Origin: Welwitschia mirabilis
Taxonomy: Eukaryota; Gnetophyta; Gnetopsida; Welwitschiales
Direction: 5' to 3'
Assembly (NCBI GenBank): GCA_051453625.1
Contig: JBOZIK010000001.1
Location: 95,952,091 to 96,010,410 of the forward strand
DNA length: 58,320 nt
A program made the position numbers and the translations under genes. The notes beneath the pieces are model-generated. The model made no database searches and was not told where the DNA came from. It saw only the letters and a list, made by a program, of their open reading frames with translations. Positions 48,743 to 58,320 of this stretch are shown one piece after another (positions within the stretch are counted from its first letter, which is position 1; each line of letters begins with the position of its first letter).

Positions 48743-49865
48743 TGATGCAATACCAAATTTCATGTATTTGATGGGGTATTATGAGCTATTTTGCAATACA
48801 TTTATATAGTTTAAATGCAAATTTGAGGAGTTTGAAGAATTGATGGATGATCACAGAAATGTGTAATTCTTGGCATGATTAGAGGAATTTAAATCATATT
48901 TTAATGCATTATGTCTTAGAGGAAGATCACTGATGAAAAAGGAAGACTTCTCTTCAATTAAGAAGATAAAGAAGACTATTGTCCCCTCTGTCATCCCCTT
49001 GATAGATAGGACAATAACACTGTGGATGCCACATTAGAGGCTAATATGGATTGGAGCTAGTACTGCTAAGACATATTTTATAAAGGGGTGTCATCCCCAT
49101 GGTCATCCCTTTGACATGCAGGACGATGAATGTAACATCTGATCCATCATCCCCTTATTCATCCCCATAACAACTAGAATAACACTTATAATCATTAGCT
49201 GACCTTTATCTGTTTCATCCCTTTTTTTCTTATAATTAATTACATTTAGAAGTGCCTTTTGTGTGTCTTTTTTTCTTCTTAACCTTATAAATAAACCCCC
49301 TCTTTGACTCTCCTCTCCATCTTCATTTTTACTAGACACTCTCGTGATAGGAGATCGAAGGGTTGGAGATCCAGCTCGCAAGTTGCAGAAAGATGTTTTC
49401 TTGGTGAAGGGTTATGCATCCTTCAATGAGAATTGGTTGTTTTATAACTTAGATTCTAGTTTCACTTTAATATAAAACTCTATTTTTAGTTGTGCATTTT
49501 AGTTTTGTTATATTTCCCTTATGGTTTATGTTGTCCTTGATTCGATGACAAGTTTTATTAACAATATAGGTATTAAGGGCAGCCTTTGTTAAGGCTAAAG
49601 AAAGGAGTTTTAGAATCATTTTGCATTACATTTAGATTTATTTGCACTTGAATTGCATCATATTTTTATTTCTTGTACTTTTCTTAAGTTTATGTTATGA
49701 TACTTTCTTTGGAAGTCAATTCTAATTCTTCTCTCATAAATCTTTAATGGGTTACAACATTTAGGTCACTCCCATTTATACTAGAGTGTGTATTTTATAA
49801 TTTATATATTTTGGTTAACAAGATTTAAAGAAAGATGTGAAGTTGTAAAAATATGCATAGCAATA
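48743..49865 (+). repeat. 3' LTR of element 2
   Basis: Starts TGATGCAATACC and ends ...TAGCAATA at 49865, followed by GACAT. It carries TATAAATA at 49286-49293. A perfect 8-bp inverted repeat, TATTGTCC (48977-48984) with GGACAATA (49009-49016), and further CATCCCC units near 49092 and 49147 are present. Uninterrupted by N, so 1123 bp is a reliable length. Confidence 0.87.
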
Positions 49866-49870
49866 GACAT
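49866..49870. repeat. Target-site duplication of element 2, right
   Basis: GACAT, identical to 37907-37911. Confidence 0.82.
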
Positions 49871-51856
49871 TTTGTTCATAGCATGTTATTGTTTTATTCA
49901 TTAGAATTGAAGATTTTGTCTCATTATGCCACATGATAATTTTGAGATTTATGTATTTATTCTTTTGATACATGTCTTAAGTGAATTAAACTTCCTTATA
50001 AGCCTATAAAGAATTAATAAGGAGATAGCATGAGGAAATGATACATGTAATTAACCTTACTAATTAAAGCAAAAATTTTACTCACCCTAGTGTGATGCAT
50101 AAGTCATAAATATGATCTATTTTTGTACTCCAATGCAACTTATTACTCATCCCATTTATTAATGTTAAATCACATGACCTTATAATTTTAAGATATGTGT
50201 CTTTTTTTTATCTATATATAGAGATTCTTTGCTCTCTTAAAAAGAGGACACATTTTTCATTTTTTCATACAATTGCATTTCATTCGTTTCTCTCTCTTTA
50301 TTTCATTCTCTTACTTGTTGAGCTTGGGCTTTAAAAACTTGGAGTTAAGGAACTCTTTAGCTTGGATCTTCTTAAACTATTAAGGACTTATTAATCTCTT
50401 CAAGTAAGCTCTTTGCTCATATTATCTATATGGTCTCTTTTAATATTTTAGTAGAATGATGTAATATTTACATTAGACCACTATTTATAATATCTCATAG
50501 AATTATGTTATTTCCTTCCATTGGCTCTCACCAAGATGTCAAGAAATATGAGGGGTCTCTGATGCTTAGTTATTGAGGTTACTAATGTATTATTATGTTC
50601 AAGTAACCACTTCAAGAATTTACTATATACTTAGGTATCCATGTTTATTTTGTATTAATATACACAACGATATATTTTTTATTCATTATGCATTAGTTCT
50701 ATCTTATCAGGGATAAATTCTAATCCTTAAAAACCTCTTTTAGATTAGCATTCCTTCATGCTAATCCTAAGTCTTATAATAAACATTTTTTTTAAATTGA
50801 TCTGATTTTTCTTTCTAAATTAATTTAAATTATTAAATTTAGTCAATATGTTTTATAGATAATTATTTATCTATTATATTCATTAATCTGCTAATTTAAA
50901 TTATTACATAATTAGTTGTAGAATCTTTATCATATTTCTTATGGCCAAAGTTAAATTTTCAAAATAGATGCATAGGTTAAAAATGCTAGAGCTTATTAAT
51001 TAGTANNNNNNNNNNNNNNNNNNNNNNNNNNNNNNNNNNNNNNNNNNNNNNNNNNNNNNNNNNNNNNNNNNNNNNNNNNNNNNNNNNNNNNNNNNNNNNN
51101 NNNNNNNNNNNNNNNNNNNNNNNNNNNNNNNNNNNNNNNNNNNNNNNNNNNNNNNNNNNNNNNNNNNNNNNNNNNNNNNNNNNNNNNNNNNNNNNNNNNN
51201 NNNNNNNNNNNNNNNNNNNNNNNNNNNNNNNNNNNNNNNNNNNNNNNNNNNNNNNNNNNNNNNNNNNNNNNNNNNNNNNNNNNNNNNNNNNNNNNNNNNN
51301 NNNNNNNNNNNNNNNNNNNNNNNNNNNNNNNNNNNNNNNNNNNNNNNNNNNNNNNNNNNNNNNNNNNNNNNNNNNNNNNNNNNNNNNNNNNNNNNNNNNN
51401 NNNNNNNNNNNNNNNNNNNNNNNNNNNNNNNNNNNNNNNNNNNNNNNNNNNNNNNNNNNNNNNNNNNNNNNNNNNNNNNNNNNNNNNNNNNNNNNNNNNN
51501 NNNNNNNNNNNNNNNNNNNNNNNNNNNNNNNNNNNNNNNNNNNNNNNNNNNNNNNNNNNNNNNNNNNNNNNNNNNNNNNNNNNNNNNNNNNNNNNNNNNN
51601 NNNNNNNNNNNNNNNNNNNNNNNNNNNNNNNNNNNNNNNNNNNNNNNNNNNNNNNNNNNNNNNNNNNNNNNNNNNNNNNNNNNNNNNNNNNNAAATTATT
51701 ACATAATTAGTTGTAAAAACTTTATCATATTTCTTATGGCCAAAGTTAAATTTTCAGAATAGATGCATAGGTTAAAAATACCATAGTTTTTTAACTAATA
51801 GGTATAAAGTAGTGAATCTTTTCTAAAAGTTCAAGGTTGTATTATGATATTGAAAA
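49871..51856. other. A+T-rich DNA with a 687-N gap
   Basis: No gene recognised. TCTATATATAGAG at 50211-50223 followed by CT-rich text (TTTCTCTCTCTTTATTTC near 50290) resembles a promoter or the U3-R part of an LTR, but no partner was found. 50898-51005 is repeated at 51693-51800 across the gap. Confidence 0.5.
50213..50220 (+). promoter_or_regulatory. Candidate TATA box
   Basis: TATATATA about 65 bp before a CT-rich stretch. No downstream coding region. Could be a remnant LTR promoter or chance in A+T-rich DNA. Confidence 0.25.
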
Positions 51857-51989
51857 TGTAAAAATAGTAATTAAGGATTATTAAACTTAGAGAGGATGGA
51901 TGAATAAGATCTACCAAAAATAAATTCAGTTAAAAACAAATCAAAAACTATACAATAAATACCTTACCAAATTAACATGGTTCCCCCAC

Positions 51990-52009
51990 CTATGTGCATT
52001 TACACATAG
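51990..52009 (-). repeat. Hairpin in Copia LTR U5 region
   Basis: CTATGTG (51990-51996) and CACATAG (52003-52009) form a perfect 7-bp stem with a 6-nt loop. Next to it, on the minus strand, is GGGGGAACCATG, like the GCCGAACCACG word common in U5 of plant Copia LTRs. Confidence 0.5.
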
Positions 52010-52664
52010 AGGATAGCTTCGTCTAACATATTTAGATATTCTTAACCTACAAAAATAGTGGTTCTGGAGTACTACCAATCTTACATATGATTAATATGAT
52101 TCTCTTAAGATAAAAATCTCTTACCCTTAGGGATATTCAATAAAAAAATAATAAAAATGTGCTCACAAGTACATACAGAAGCACATCCATAGAATGGTTG
52201 CCTTACAATATGGAAACCAAGGGATCCTACAATAGGGAATAAGAAATGGACTATAATAAAAGCATATAAACTTTGATAGTCCTATAATTTAAGTTCCAAT
52301 AAATAATGAAAAGAAATAAAATAATAAGCCTAAAAATAAATCTCTTTGATGAAGTTCTTAAGTTCTTTCTTCTTGTTGTTACCCATGAGTATCAAAGATC
52401 AGAGTGATGTAACTTTATAGAAGTCAATAATAAAATGATGTATTTACCAGATAGTTCCTTTCAAAATAAATCTTAAAAGCTTCATGTATAGTATCAAATA
52501 CCCTACATTTTCTTCTTTCTTTATGCCTTTTATACATTTGATATCCTTTTTGTCATTACCTTAGAGAGATAGCAATTTGAAAATAAGTAACCATTGTTTA
52601 AAGTATAGAAATGGTTGAGCATTGGACGCCTAATGGCTATTTTATTTTCCAAAAATTTTGAACT

Positions 52665-53460
52665 AGACATCTTCAAAATGGTAGACATCTCTTGTCTAGA
52701 AGACATTTTTAACATGAGATATGTCTCTTATAAAGCTACCTAGATTTTAATAAAACTTGAACTATAGTTTCTATTATTTTTAGTAATCATGAATCTAAGA
52801 AGTAAAACCTAATTATTTCTTCACGATGTAGATAATTGATAAAAATACATTTTATCTTTGTTACCTCTTCTAGTTCATTATAGACATCTTCAATTAGGTA
52901 AATGTCTTTCAATATTAAAGTAGCATAAACATCTTTAATGTATAGACATCTTTTACTGGTGACAGGCTCTTACTTTAGTATATATGTCTTTATCAAGATA
53001 GACATCTTTATCTATGATGCATTTTGACTTATCATAGACATCTTTAATGTAGTAAATGTATTTCCCATAAACATCTTTAAATATGAAGGCGTCTTCAGTC
53101 AGTTGTGATTTGGCANNNNNNNNNNNNNNNNNNNNNNNNNNNNNNNNNNNNNNNNNNNNNNNNNNNNNNNNNNNNNNNNNNNNNNNNNNNNNNNNNNNNN
53201 ATAATTCATAAAAATACATTTTATCTTTTTTACCTCTTCTAGTTCATTATAGACATCTTCAACTATGTAGATGTCTTTTAATATTAAAGTAGCATAAACA
53301 TCTTTAATGTAATAGACATCTTTTACTGGTGACAAGCTCTTACTTTAGTATATATGTCTTTATCAAGATAGACACCTTTATCTATGATGCATTTTGGCTT
53401 AGCATAGACATCTTTAATGTAGTAAAAGTATTTTCCATAAACATCTTTAAATATGCAGGC
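52665..53460. repeat. Cluster of AGACATCT octamers in the Copia LTR
   Basis: Exact AGACATCT on + at 52665, 52683, 52882, 52944, 53000 and 53036, with near-matches (AAACATCT, AATGTCTT) between. The array recurs in the gap-duplicated copy 53201-53485. On the minus strand the octamers spell KDVY, KDIY and EDVY in two frames. More copies in both orientations lie at 56699-56938. Confidence 0.6.
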
Positions 53461-53644
53461 GTCTTCAGTCAGTTGTGATTTGGTATTTATGAAATCTAAG
53501 CTAAAGTTTCTATGTAATATGAACTTTAATTATTGACTTAAATTGATACTTTTCATGATTTAATGTTTTCTAATTTATCTTATCTATATAATGGGCATAA
53601 TACATTTAACAAGTGGAATCATCAAAACTAGATTTTTACCAACA

Positions 53645-53660
53645 ATCTCCCCTTTTTTGA
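53645..53660 (-). other. Polypurine tract of the Copia element
   Basis: Minus strand TCAAAAAAGGGGAGAT immediately before TGTTGG. It matches the AAAAAGGGGGAGAT/TGTTGG junction of SIRE/Maximus elements, from which plus-strand DNA synthesis is primed. Confidence 0.78.
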
Positions 53661-54476
53661 TGATGTCTAAAACTTGATAAATCTCATTAGTGTAATCATA
53701 ATTTATCAACTGAATGGAGATAGTTTAATGCAAGAGAGAATATAATGTATAACATGAGATATGATATAAATTTTAATAATTTTGAAAATATTAATTAATC
53801 ATATACATAATCATGTAGAGTAGTAAACAAGAAAAGCACATATGCATTAAGTAATTGCATACAAATAACAGTAGCCAATAACAAAAAATGTGATGTATGC
53901 CAATAATAGTAAAAATAATAATAAATAGAACATGTAATTTATTCCAAGAAAATAAAGTGATCATCAACAATGATATCACTCATAGAGAGTCCAATCCATA
54001 TATCTCAAGATCATATCCTCTAGGCTCATACATGTCTAATCTAATTTGCCAATCTTTTTCCCTTTTTTTTTGAATAGCATACAAAATGAGATAACCACTA
54101 GGAATGGAGCCATTAGTGGATGGTGTACCATCTCTTACATCGTTACTATCATCATAACTCCCTGGTGGTGGATGTATGAATGATATATGAAGAGGTTAAC
54201 ATGGTTAGATTTTGTGTGTTATCTCCTAGATTACTAGTGAGATGACTCACTGGGGCCTTAAGAGTCCTATCTTCTCATACATAAATACATCTAAGGGATA
54301 ATATAAGTCCTAAAGAAACTAACAATGGATATCTTAGTGAAATATAATGGTGAAGATGTGTTAAAAGATGAAACATGGATTGATTCAGTGAAAGGTGGTG
54401 TTGGAGATGGAAGGCAAAGTGATGATTATGGTCAAGTTGGTAGTAGAGCGTATGTGGGATGAAAACCAAGTAGTTT

Positions 54477-54836
54477 TTAATGAGGCCTACAAAAGATCAG
54501 GTGCTGATCATCAAAACTCTTAAGAGTCTTCTTGTTTCTTCCCTTACAGTTGTACTTAATCCTCATACTCCTCCTATGCCTTTGTTGGAGCCTAGTGCTA
54601 TCCTTGTATCTATGCTCCTCTACTGTGAACTCTAAAGAATCAATATCTATTACATGGCTTGAGTCACATCTTGTATCATGCAGTGTCAAAGATGCCTTTA
54701 CCTTTGATTCCTTCTTAGAATCAATCCCAGTGGGAGTCCTCATGAATTCACACTTGTCTATAAGAGTCTCTCCTTTACTAGCTATGGAATGGTTTTTCTT
54801 CAACCTCAACAAGTTACATCCAATCTTGCATACCAT
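54477..54836 (-). CDS. Uncharacterised 119-aa ORF in the Copia 3' region
   Basis: Minus-strand ORF between RNase H and the 3' LTR. I do not recognise the product. It is hydrophilic and charged: an N-terminal CKIGCNLLRLKKN stretch, a middle with KKESKVKAS and IDIDSLEFTVEEH, and a basic C-terminal part (RLQQRHRRSMRIK, GRNKK). The composition is more protein-like than the A+T-rich background. An in-frame stop lies a few codons upstream of the start. SIRE-type elements carry an extra, sometimes env-like, ORF in this position, so it may be its remnant. No signal peptide or membrane segment is visible. The opposite strand is also open (54532-54882) and probably a shadow. Confidence 0.4.
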   Translation of the reverse strand: MVCKIGCNLLRLKKNHSIASKGETLIDKCEFMRTPTGIDSKKESKVKASLTLHDTRCDSSHVIDIDSLEFTVEEHRYKDSTRLQQRHRRSMRIKYNCKGRNKKTLKSFDDQHLIFCRPH

Positions 54837-56690
54837 CTTAGCAGTTGCTTATAGACCCTTCTTTACTAATGATAAGCTATGAGATACTATAGAGTAAGAG
54901 TTCTTAAAATGTGATTTTAAAGGTCTCCTGCTTATTCCTTTATCATGTAGTATAGGTACTCATCATTTCTCACTAAATTTTGTAAGTGGTTTCTTAGGAT
55001 GAACGATATTTACATGTGGTACTAAGATGTTGACATTGGTAATAATCATACTCATCAAGCAAGGGTAACCCCAAATCTAATTCTTCTAGTAAATAGTAAT
55101 AATATCCATACATAAAATAAAATCAACGTCAATCTTTAACCTCGTTAGAAGATACTAAATCATAAATTTTTACATTAAATTACAAAAGCTATAGTTACCA
55201 CCCTAAACAACTATGTTGTAGAATGTGATTAAACATAAAATAGAGGTATCTACTACTATTTCCTTATGTTTGATATTTTCATGAAATTTCATTCTAGAAT
55301 GCCCAAAAATTACATTACTTATTGAATACTATGAAATACTAATAGAATGGTAAGTGAAAGTACCTTTGAAAGAATGCACTTATAACTATGAGAGCTCTAA
55401 ATCATTAACATCAAGCATGAGAATTTACAAAACTGAGTGTAAGAAATAGACAGGTATTTTGAAATTGTGTTTGAAAATTCCTATGCAATCATTTATTTCA
55501 TGTATATTAGCATAAAATTCTTTGATAATGGAGTCTAGAATGCCCTGGTCCAATTGGACTATCATATCCTAACCAACATGTGAAAAATTTACAACTAGAT
55601 AATCTTTTCTCTACTTTTGAAATCCAAGATTTCATTCTATGATTATGTAATTTCTATTCCAAGTTTTAAAGTTTTTGACAGTAGACTCATGATAAAGCTA
55701 AGGCTCATATTATGATCTCTATGATTCTGTGAATGGTTATTTTCTTTTAGAAATATTAAAGGATTTTATCCTCATCATGTTTGAATAAAATAAAAAGAAC
55801 TAAACTAATAACAACCAAAGGTAAAAGAATCAATAAAGAAAAGCACCTTTGTAAGAAAAGAGCACTTGTTTTACTAGTTGTAAAGATGTTTCCAAATCTA
55901 AGACATATTTGCTGAGATCTAAGAAAAATAGGCTAGAAAAGGACTCTAAGAGGGATACCTATTAATTGAAGGATTGAAAAGAATAGATGATAATGTCTCT
56001 TTGAAATAAATAGGTTAAAACCACATTTTTTCACACGTCTTTTNNNNNNNNNNNNNNNNNNNNNNNNNNNNNNNNNNNNNNNNNNNNNNNNNNNNNNNNN
56101 NNNNNNNNNNNNNNNNNNNNNNNNNNNNNNNNNNNNNNNNNNNNNNNNNNNNNNNNNNNNNNNNNNNNNNNNNNNNNNNNNNNNNNNNNNNNNNNNNNNN
56201 NNNNNNNNNNNNNNNNNNNNNNNNNNNNNNNNNNNNNNNNNNNNNNNNNNNNNNNNNNNNNNNNNNNNNNNNNNNNNNNNNNNNNNNNNNNNNNNNNNNN
56301 NNNNNNNNNNNNNNNNNNNNNNNNNNNNNNNNNNNNNNNNNNNNNNNNNNNNNNNNNNNNNNNNNNNNNNNNNNNNNNNNNNNNNNNNNNNNNNNNNNNN
56401 NNNNNNNNNNNNNNNNNNNNNNNNNNNNNNNNNNNNNNNNNNNNNNNNNNNNNNNNNNNNNNNNNNNNNNNNNNNNNNNNNNNNNNNNNNNNNNNNNNNN
56501 NNNNNNNNNNNNNNNNNNNNNNNNNNNNNNNNNNNNNNNNNNNNNNNNNNNNNNNNNNNNNNNNNNNNNNNNNNNNNNNNNNNNNNNNNNNNNNNNNNNN
56601 NNNNNNNNNNNNNNNNNNNNNNNNNNNNNNNNNNNNNNNNNNNNNNNNNNNNNNNNNNNNNNNNNNNNNNNNNNNNNNNNNNNNNNNNNN

Positions 56691-57110
56691 TTCTTGAAAG
56701 ATGTCTATTAACTAAAAGACATATAAAATGATGAAATTAGATGTCTATATCTCTCAAATATGTATTTTGTTAAAATTTTTATAAGTTGTTCTACATATTG
56801 TAAAGACATCTACTTACTCAAAAATGTCTATTTTAAAAATAAAGAAAAACATAGCTAACCTTTAAATAAATCTAACATATAAATATGTCTACTTGATATA
56901 TGTCTATAAAACTAAAGATTTCTCCATGATAGACATCTTTTAATCTCTAAAAGATTGAAAAACTTTAAAATTTTCTATGATTAACATCATGATAAAGGTA
57001 TCATAGCAAAAAGATAAAGTAACATGCACATAATCTACTATTTTATGATCTAATTATAATCTCAAATCATAGAATACCATAATGTGGAGTTAAGATTTTT
57101 AGAATGATTA
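56691..57110 (-). other. Copia 3' region with scattered octamers
   Basis: Between the end of RNase H and the 647-N gap. AGATGTCT/AGACATCT occurs at 56699, 56739, 56804 and 56931 in both orientations. No ORF recognised. Confidence 0.45.
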
Positions 57111-57119
57111 CCTGCTAAC

Positions 57120-57730
57120 TTACCTAATTGGGAAATTCTTAATTCCCAGGTTCCTATATAATTTAACAAACATGTTATCACTTAGTAGTTTAGTGAATAC
57201 ATCTATGAGTTGATCATCAGTATTAATGTATTATAGTATGATGTTTTTATTTTACATGTTCTCAAAGAAAATGATATTTAATCTTGATATATTTGGTTAT
57301 TCAATGTTGAATTAGATTATTCAAGATGTTGATATCACTTTTATTATCCTAAAAGATGGTAATGATATCCAAGATTAGTTCAAAATCTTTTAAAGTTTAC
57401 TTCATCTAAAGTCACAGAGCACAATAGCTCCTAGCAGTAATGTATTTAGCTTCAGCAGCTGAGAGAGTAGTTGAGTTTTATTTTTTACTGCCCTAAGATA
57501 CCAGATATTACTCAAGGAATAAGGAGGTTCCTCTTGTATTCCTTCTATCATCTTTTTATCCTACCTAATCTATATCATAATACCCAACTAGATCAAGATA
57601 AGAGTTCCTTGAATACCAAAGGCTCCAATCAATAGTATCTTTTAGATCATCAAAAATTGTTTTAGCTACTGTAAGATGTGATTCTCTAGGATCACTTTAA
57701 TAATAAACATAAATTCCCACACTCAAAATG
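57120..57730 (-). pseudogene. pol: Copia pol: RNase H, decayed
   Basis: Minus strand. In order: SDPRESHLTVAKTIFDDLKD (about 57690-57630), SLWYSRNSYLDLVGYYDID, NSTTLSAAEAKYITA (about 57470-57430; relatives have STAEAEYI), TLKDFEL, CDNK-like and HFLxEHV words, and finally DDQLIDVFTKLL and LYRNLGIKNFP ending near 57125. This is the Copia RNase H order. Frame changes and stops interrupt it. The acidic residues of GYYDID and AAEAK are recognisable. Confidence 0.82.
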
Positions 57731-57949
57731 ATAACAGGTTCACTAGTAGTAAGATACTGATCATGCCTCTATACAGCTTCTAGTCAACCTTCTTAGCATA
57801 CTCATCTTTATGAAGTTTGATGTTTTGATTCATTAATATATCTTTAGCCTTATAATCATGTAGTTCATACTTGATAAGAAACTTTTTAATATATGTAATT
57901 TCAAAAATGAATGTACCTTGTCTATGTTACATCAGTTAAAGTCCTAAGA

Positions 57950-58320
57950 AGTTATTCATTTTTCCCATGAGACTCATTTTAAATTCATTCTGCATAATAT
58001 TAACAAACTTCTCATATAATAATGTGTTAGTAGCTCCAAAAATAATATCATCCACATAGATTTATACAATAGTAAAATCCTTACTATATTTTTAATAAAT
58101 AATGTAACATCATATGTACCACTTTTAAATCTGTTTTCTATTAGATGGACTAATAATTTTTCATGCCAACCTCTAGGTGCTTTCTTGAGATCATAAAAAT
58201 CCTTTTTCAATTTGTAAACATAGTCTAATTTATGATAATTTGCAAATCCTTTAGGTTACGCAACATATACTTCTTCTTAAAGTACTCCATTTAGAAAGGC
58301 ACTTTTAACGTCCATCTAGT
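57950..58320 (-). pseudogene. pol: Copia pol: reverse transcriptase, decayed, partial
   Basis: Minus strand, running in from the right edge. KKDFYDLKKAPRGWHEKLLV and FKSGTYDVTLFIKN match the Copia RT core (LKxALYGLKQAPRAWY..., DxTLF). The catalytic motif IYVDDIIFGATN is intact at 58041-58061, in a different frame from the preceding part. EFKMSLMGKMNNFLGL follows, then a stop. Beyond the window edge the finger domain should continue. The wording fits SIRE/Maximus. Confidence 0.87.

Larger units (their letters stand above)
37912..49865 (+). mobile_element. Element 2: internally deleted Athila-like LTR retrotransposon
   Basis: Complete ends with GACAT target duplications, two LTRs of 1120 and 1123 bp, a tRNA-Asp-like primer-binding site, leader, gag, protease, protease-RT linker, the last part of integrase and a long 3' region. 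RT, RNase H and the integrase core are absent: the linker motif AWSYKDL (44620-44640) is followed within about 300 bp by the integrase tail. Gag start, PBS, LTR start (TGATG/TGTTG), 3' block and polypurine site resemble element 1, so the two are related families. LTRs differ by about 13% by eye over the first 330 bp. It could only have moved with help from an autonomous relative. Confidence 0.88.
51857..53644 (-). repeat. 3' LTR of the Copia element
   Basis: The start is fixed at 53644 by TGTTGG directly after the polypurine tract. The end is approximate (51857-51885): the minus strand there reads CATCCATCCTCTCTAAG, like the CT-rich end of Copia LTRs, with a TG/CA-type terminus possible at 51857. 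It contains a U5-type hairpin at 51990-52009 and a cluster of AGACATCT octamers (52665-53460). 52832-53115 is repeated at 53201-53485 across the 85-N gap, so the real length is nearer 1.4 kb. Confidence 0.65.
51857..58320 (-). mobile_element. SIRE/Maximus-like Ty1/Copia element, 3' part
   Basis: On the minus strand, reading from the right edge: reverse transcriptase, RNase H, a long downstream region with one 120-codon ORF, a polypurine tract directly followed by TGTTGG, and an LTR with a CT-rich end. RT wording (IYVDDIIFGATN, then MSLMGKMN) and the GGGGAGAT/TGTTGG junction are typical of the SIRE/Maximus lineage, which also has extra sequence between RNase H and the 3' LTR. The 5' half lies outside the window. 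Stops and frame changes make it non-functional. N gaps at 53116-53200 and 56044-56690. Confidence 0.8.

Noticed and set aside
54532-54882. 116-codon + strand open frame
   Set aside because: Overlaps the minus-strand 119-aa ORF, which lies in the sense of the Copia element and has the more protein-like composition; the + frame is treated as its shadow.

Overview
This window looks like nuclear, intergenic DNA of a plant, probably a flowering plant. It is very A+T-rich (roughly 27-30% G+C by eye) and consists mostly of decaying LTR retrotransposons. I see no host protein gene, tRNA, rRNA or CRISPR array. The plant assignment rests on the element families: Athila-like Ty3/Gypsy elements whose primer-binding sites resemble the 3' end of tRNA-Asp, and a SIRE/Maximus-like Ty1/Copia element. 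Most of the identified stop codons in former coding regions look like C-to-T changes (CAA to TAA, TGG to TAG), as expected for silenced, methylated plant repeats. I cannot name the species.

Layout. 1-7145: A+T-rich, no gene, one 79-bp tandem duplication. 7146-23054: element 1, an Athila-like Ty3/Gypsy element on + with 5-bp target duplications (CCTAT), LTRs, primer-binding site, leader, gag, protease, RT, RNase H, integrase and a long 3' non-coding region. 23055-25200: featureless. 25220-27000: element C, an older gag-protease remnant on +. 27000-35640: A+T-rich, with a candidate promoter, two unidentified decayed ORF-like regions and a paired palindrome. 35648-36590: a 490-bp tandem duplication. 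37907-49870: element 2, a relative of element 1 with target duplications (GACAT) and both LTRs. It has lost RT, RNase H and most of integrase, so it is an internally deleted, presumably non-autonomous copy. 49871-51856: A+T-rich. 51857-58320: the 3' part of a SIRE/Maximus-like Copia element on the minus strand (RT, RNase H, downstream ORF region, polypurine tract, 3' LTR) that continues past the right edge.

An intact relative of element 1 would make Gag particles, prime reverse transcription from tRNA-Asp, and process and insert its DNA with protease, RT/RNase H and integrase. Element 2 keeps the terminal cis signals and could only have moved with proteins supplied in trans. No coding region here looks intact.

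The least expected structure is non-coding. Both Athila-like families carry a dispersed stem-loop motif (around TCATCCCCATGA followed by GGATGA) in LTRs, leader, 3' region and once inside pol. In both leaders it sits in tandem units of about 100 bp between the primer-binding site and gag. A second hairpin, with one pair-preserving change, lies in a conserved block of the 3' region. The Copia LTR carries its own cluster of AGACATCT octamers.

Caution: at least 14 N gaps, many of exactly 100 or 10 bases, are flanked by direct copies of nearly equal length that differ by about 4-5% where I counted. Lengths and copy numbers inside the elements are therefore partly assembly-dependent.
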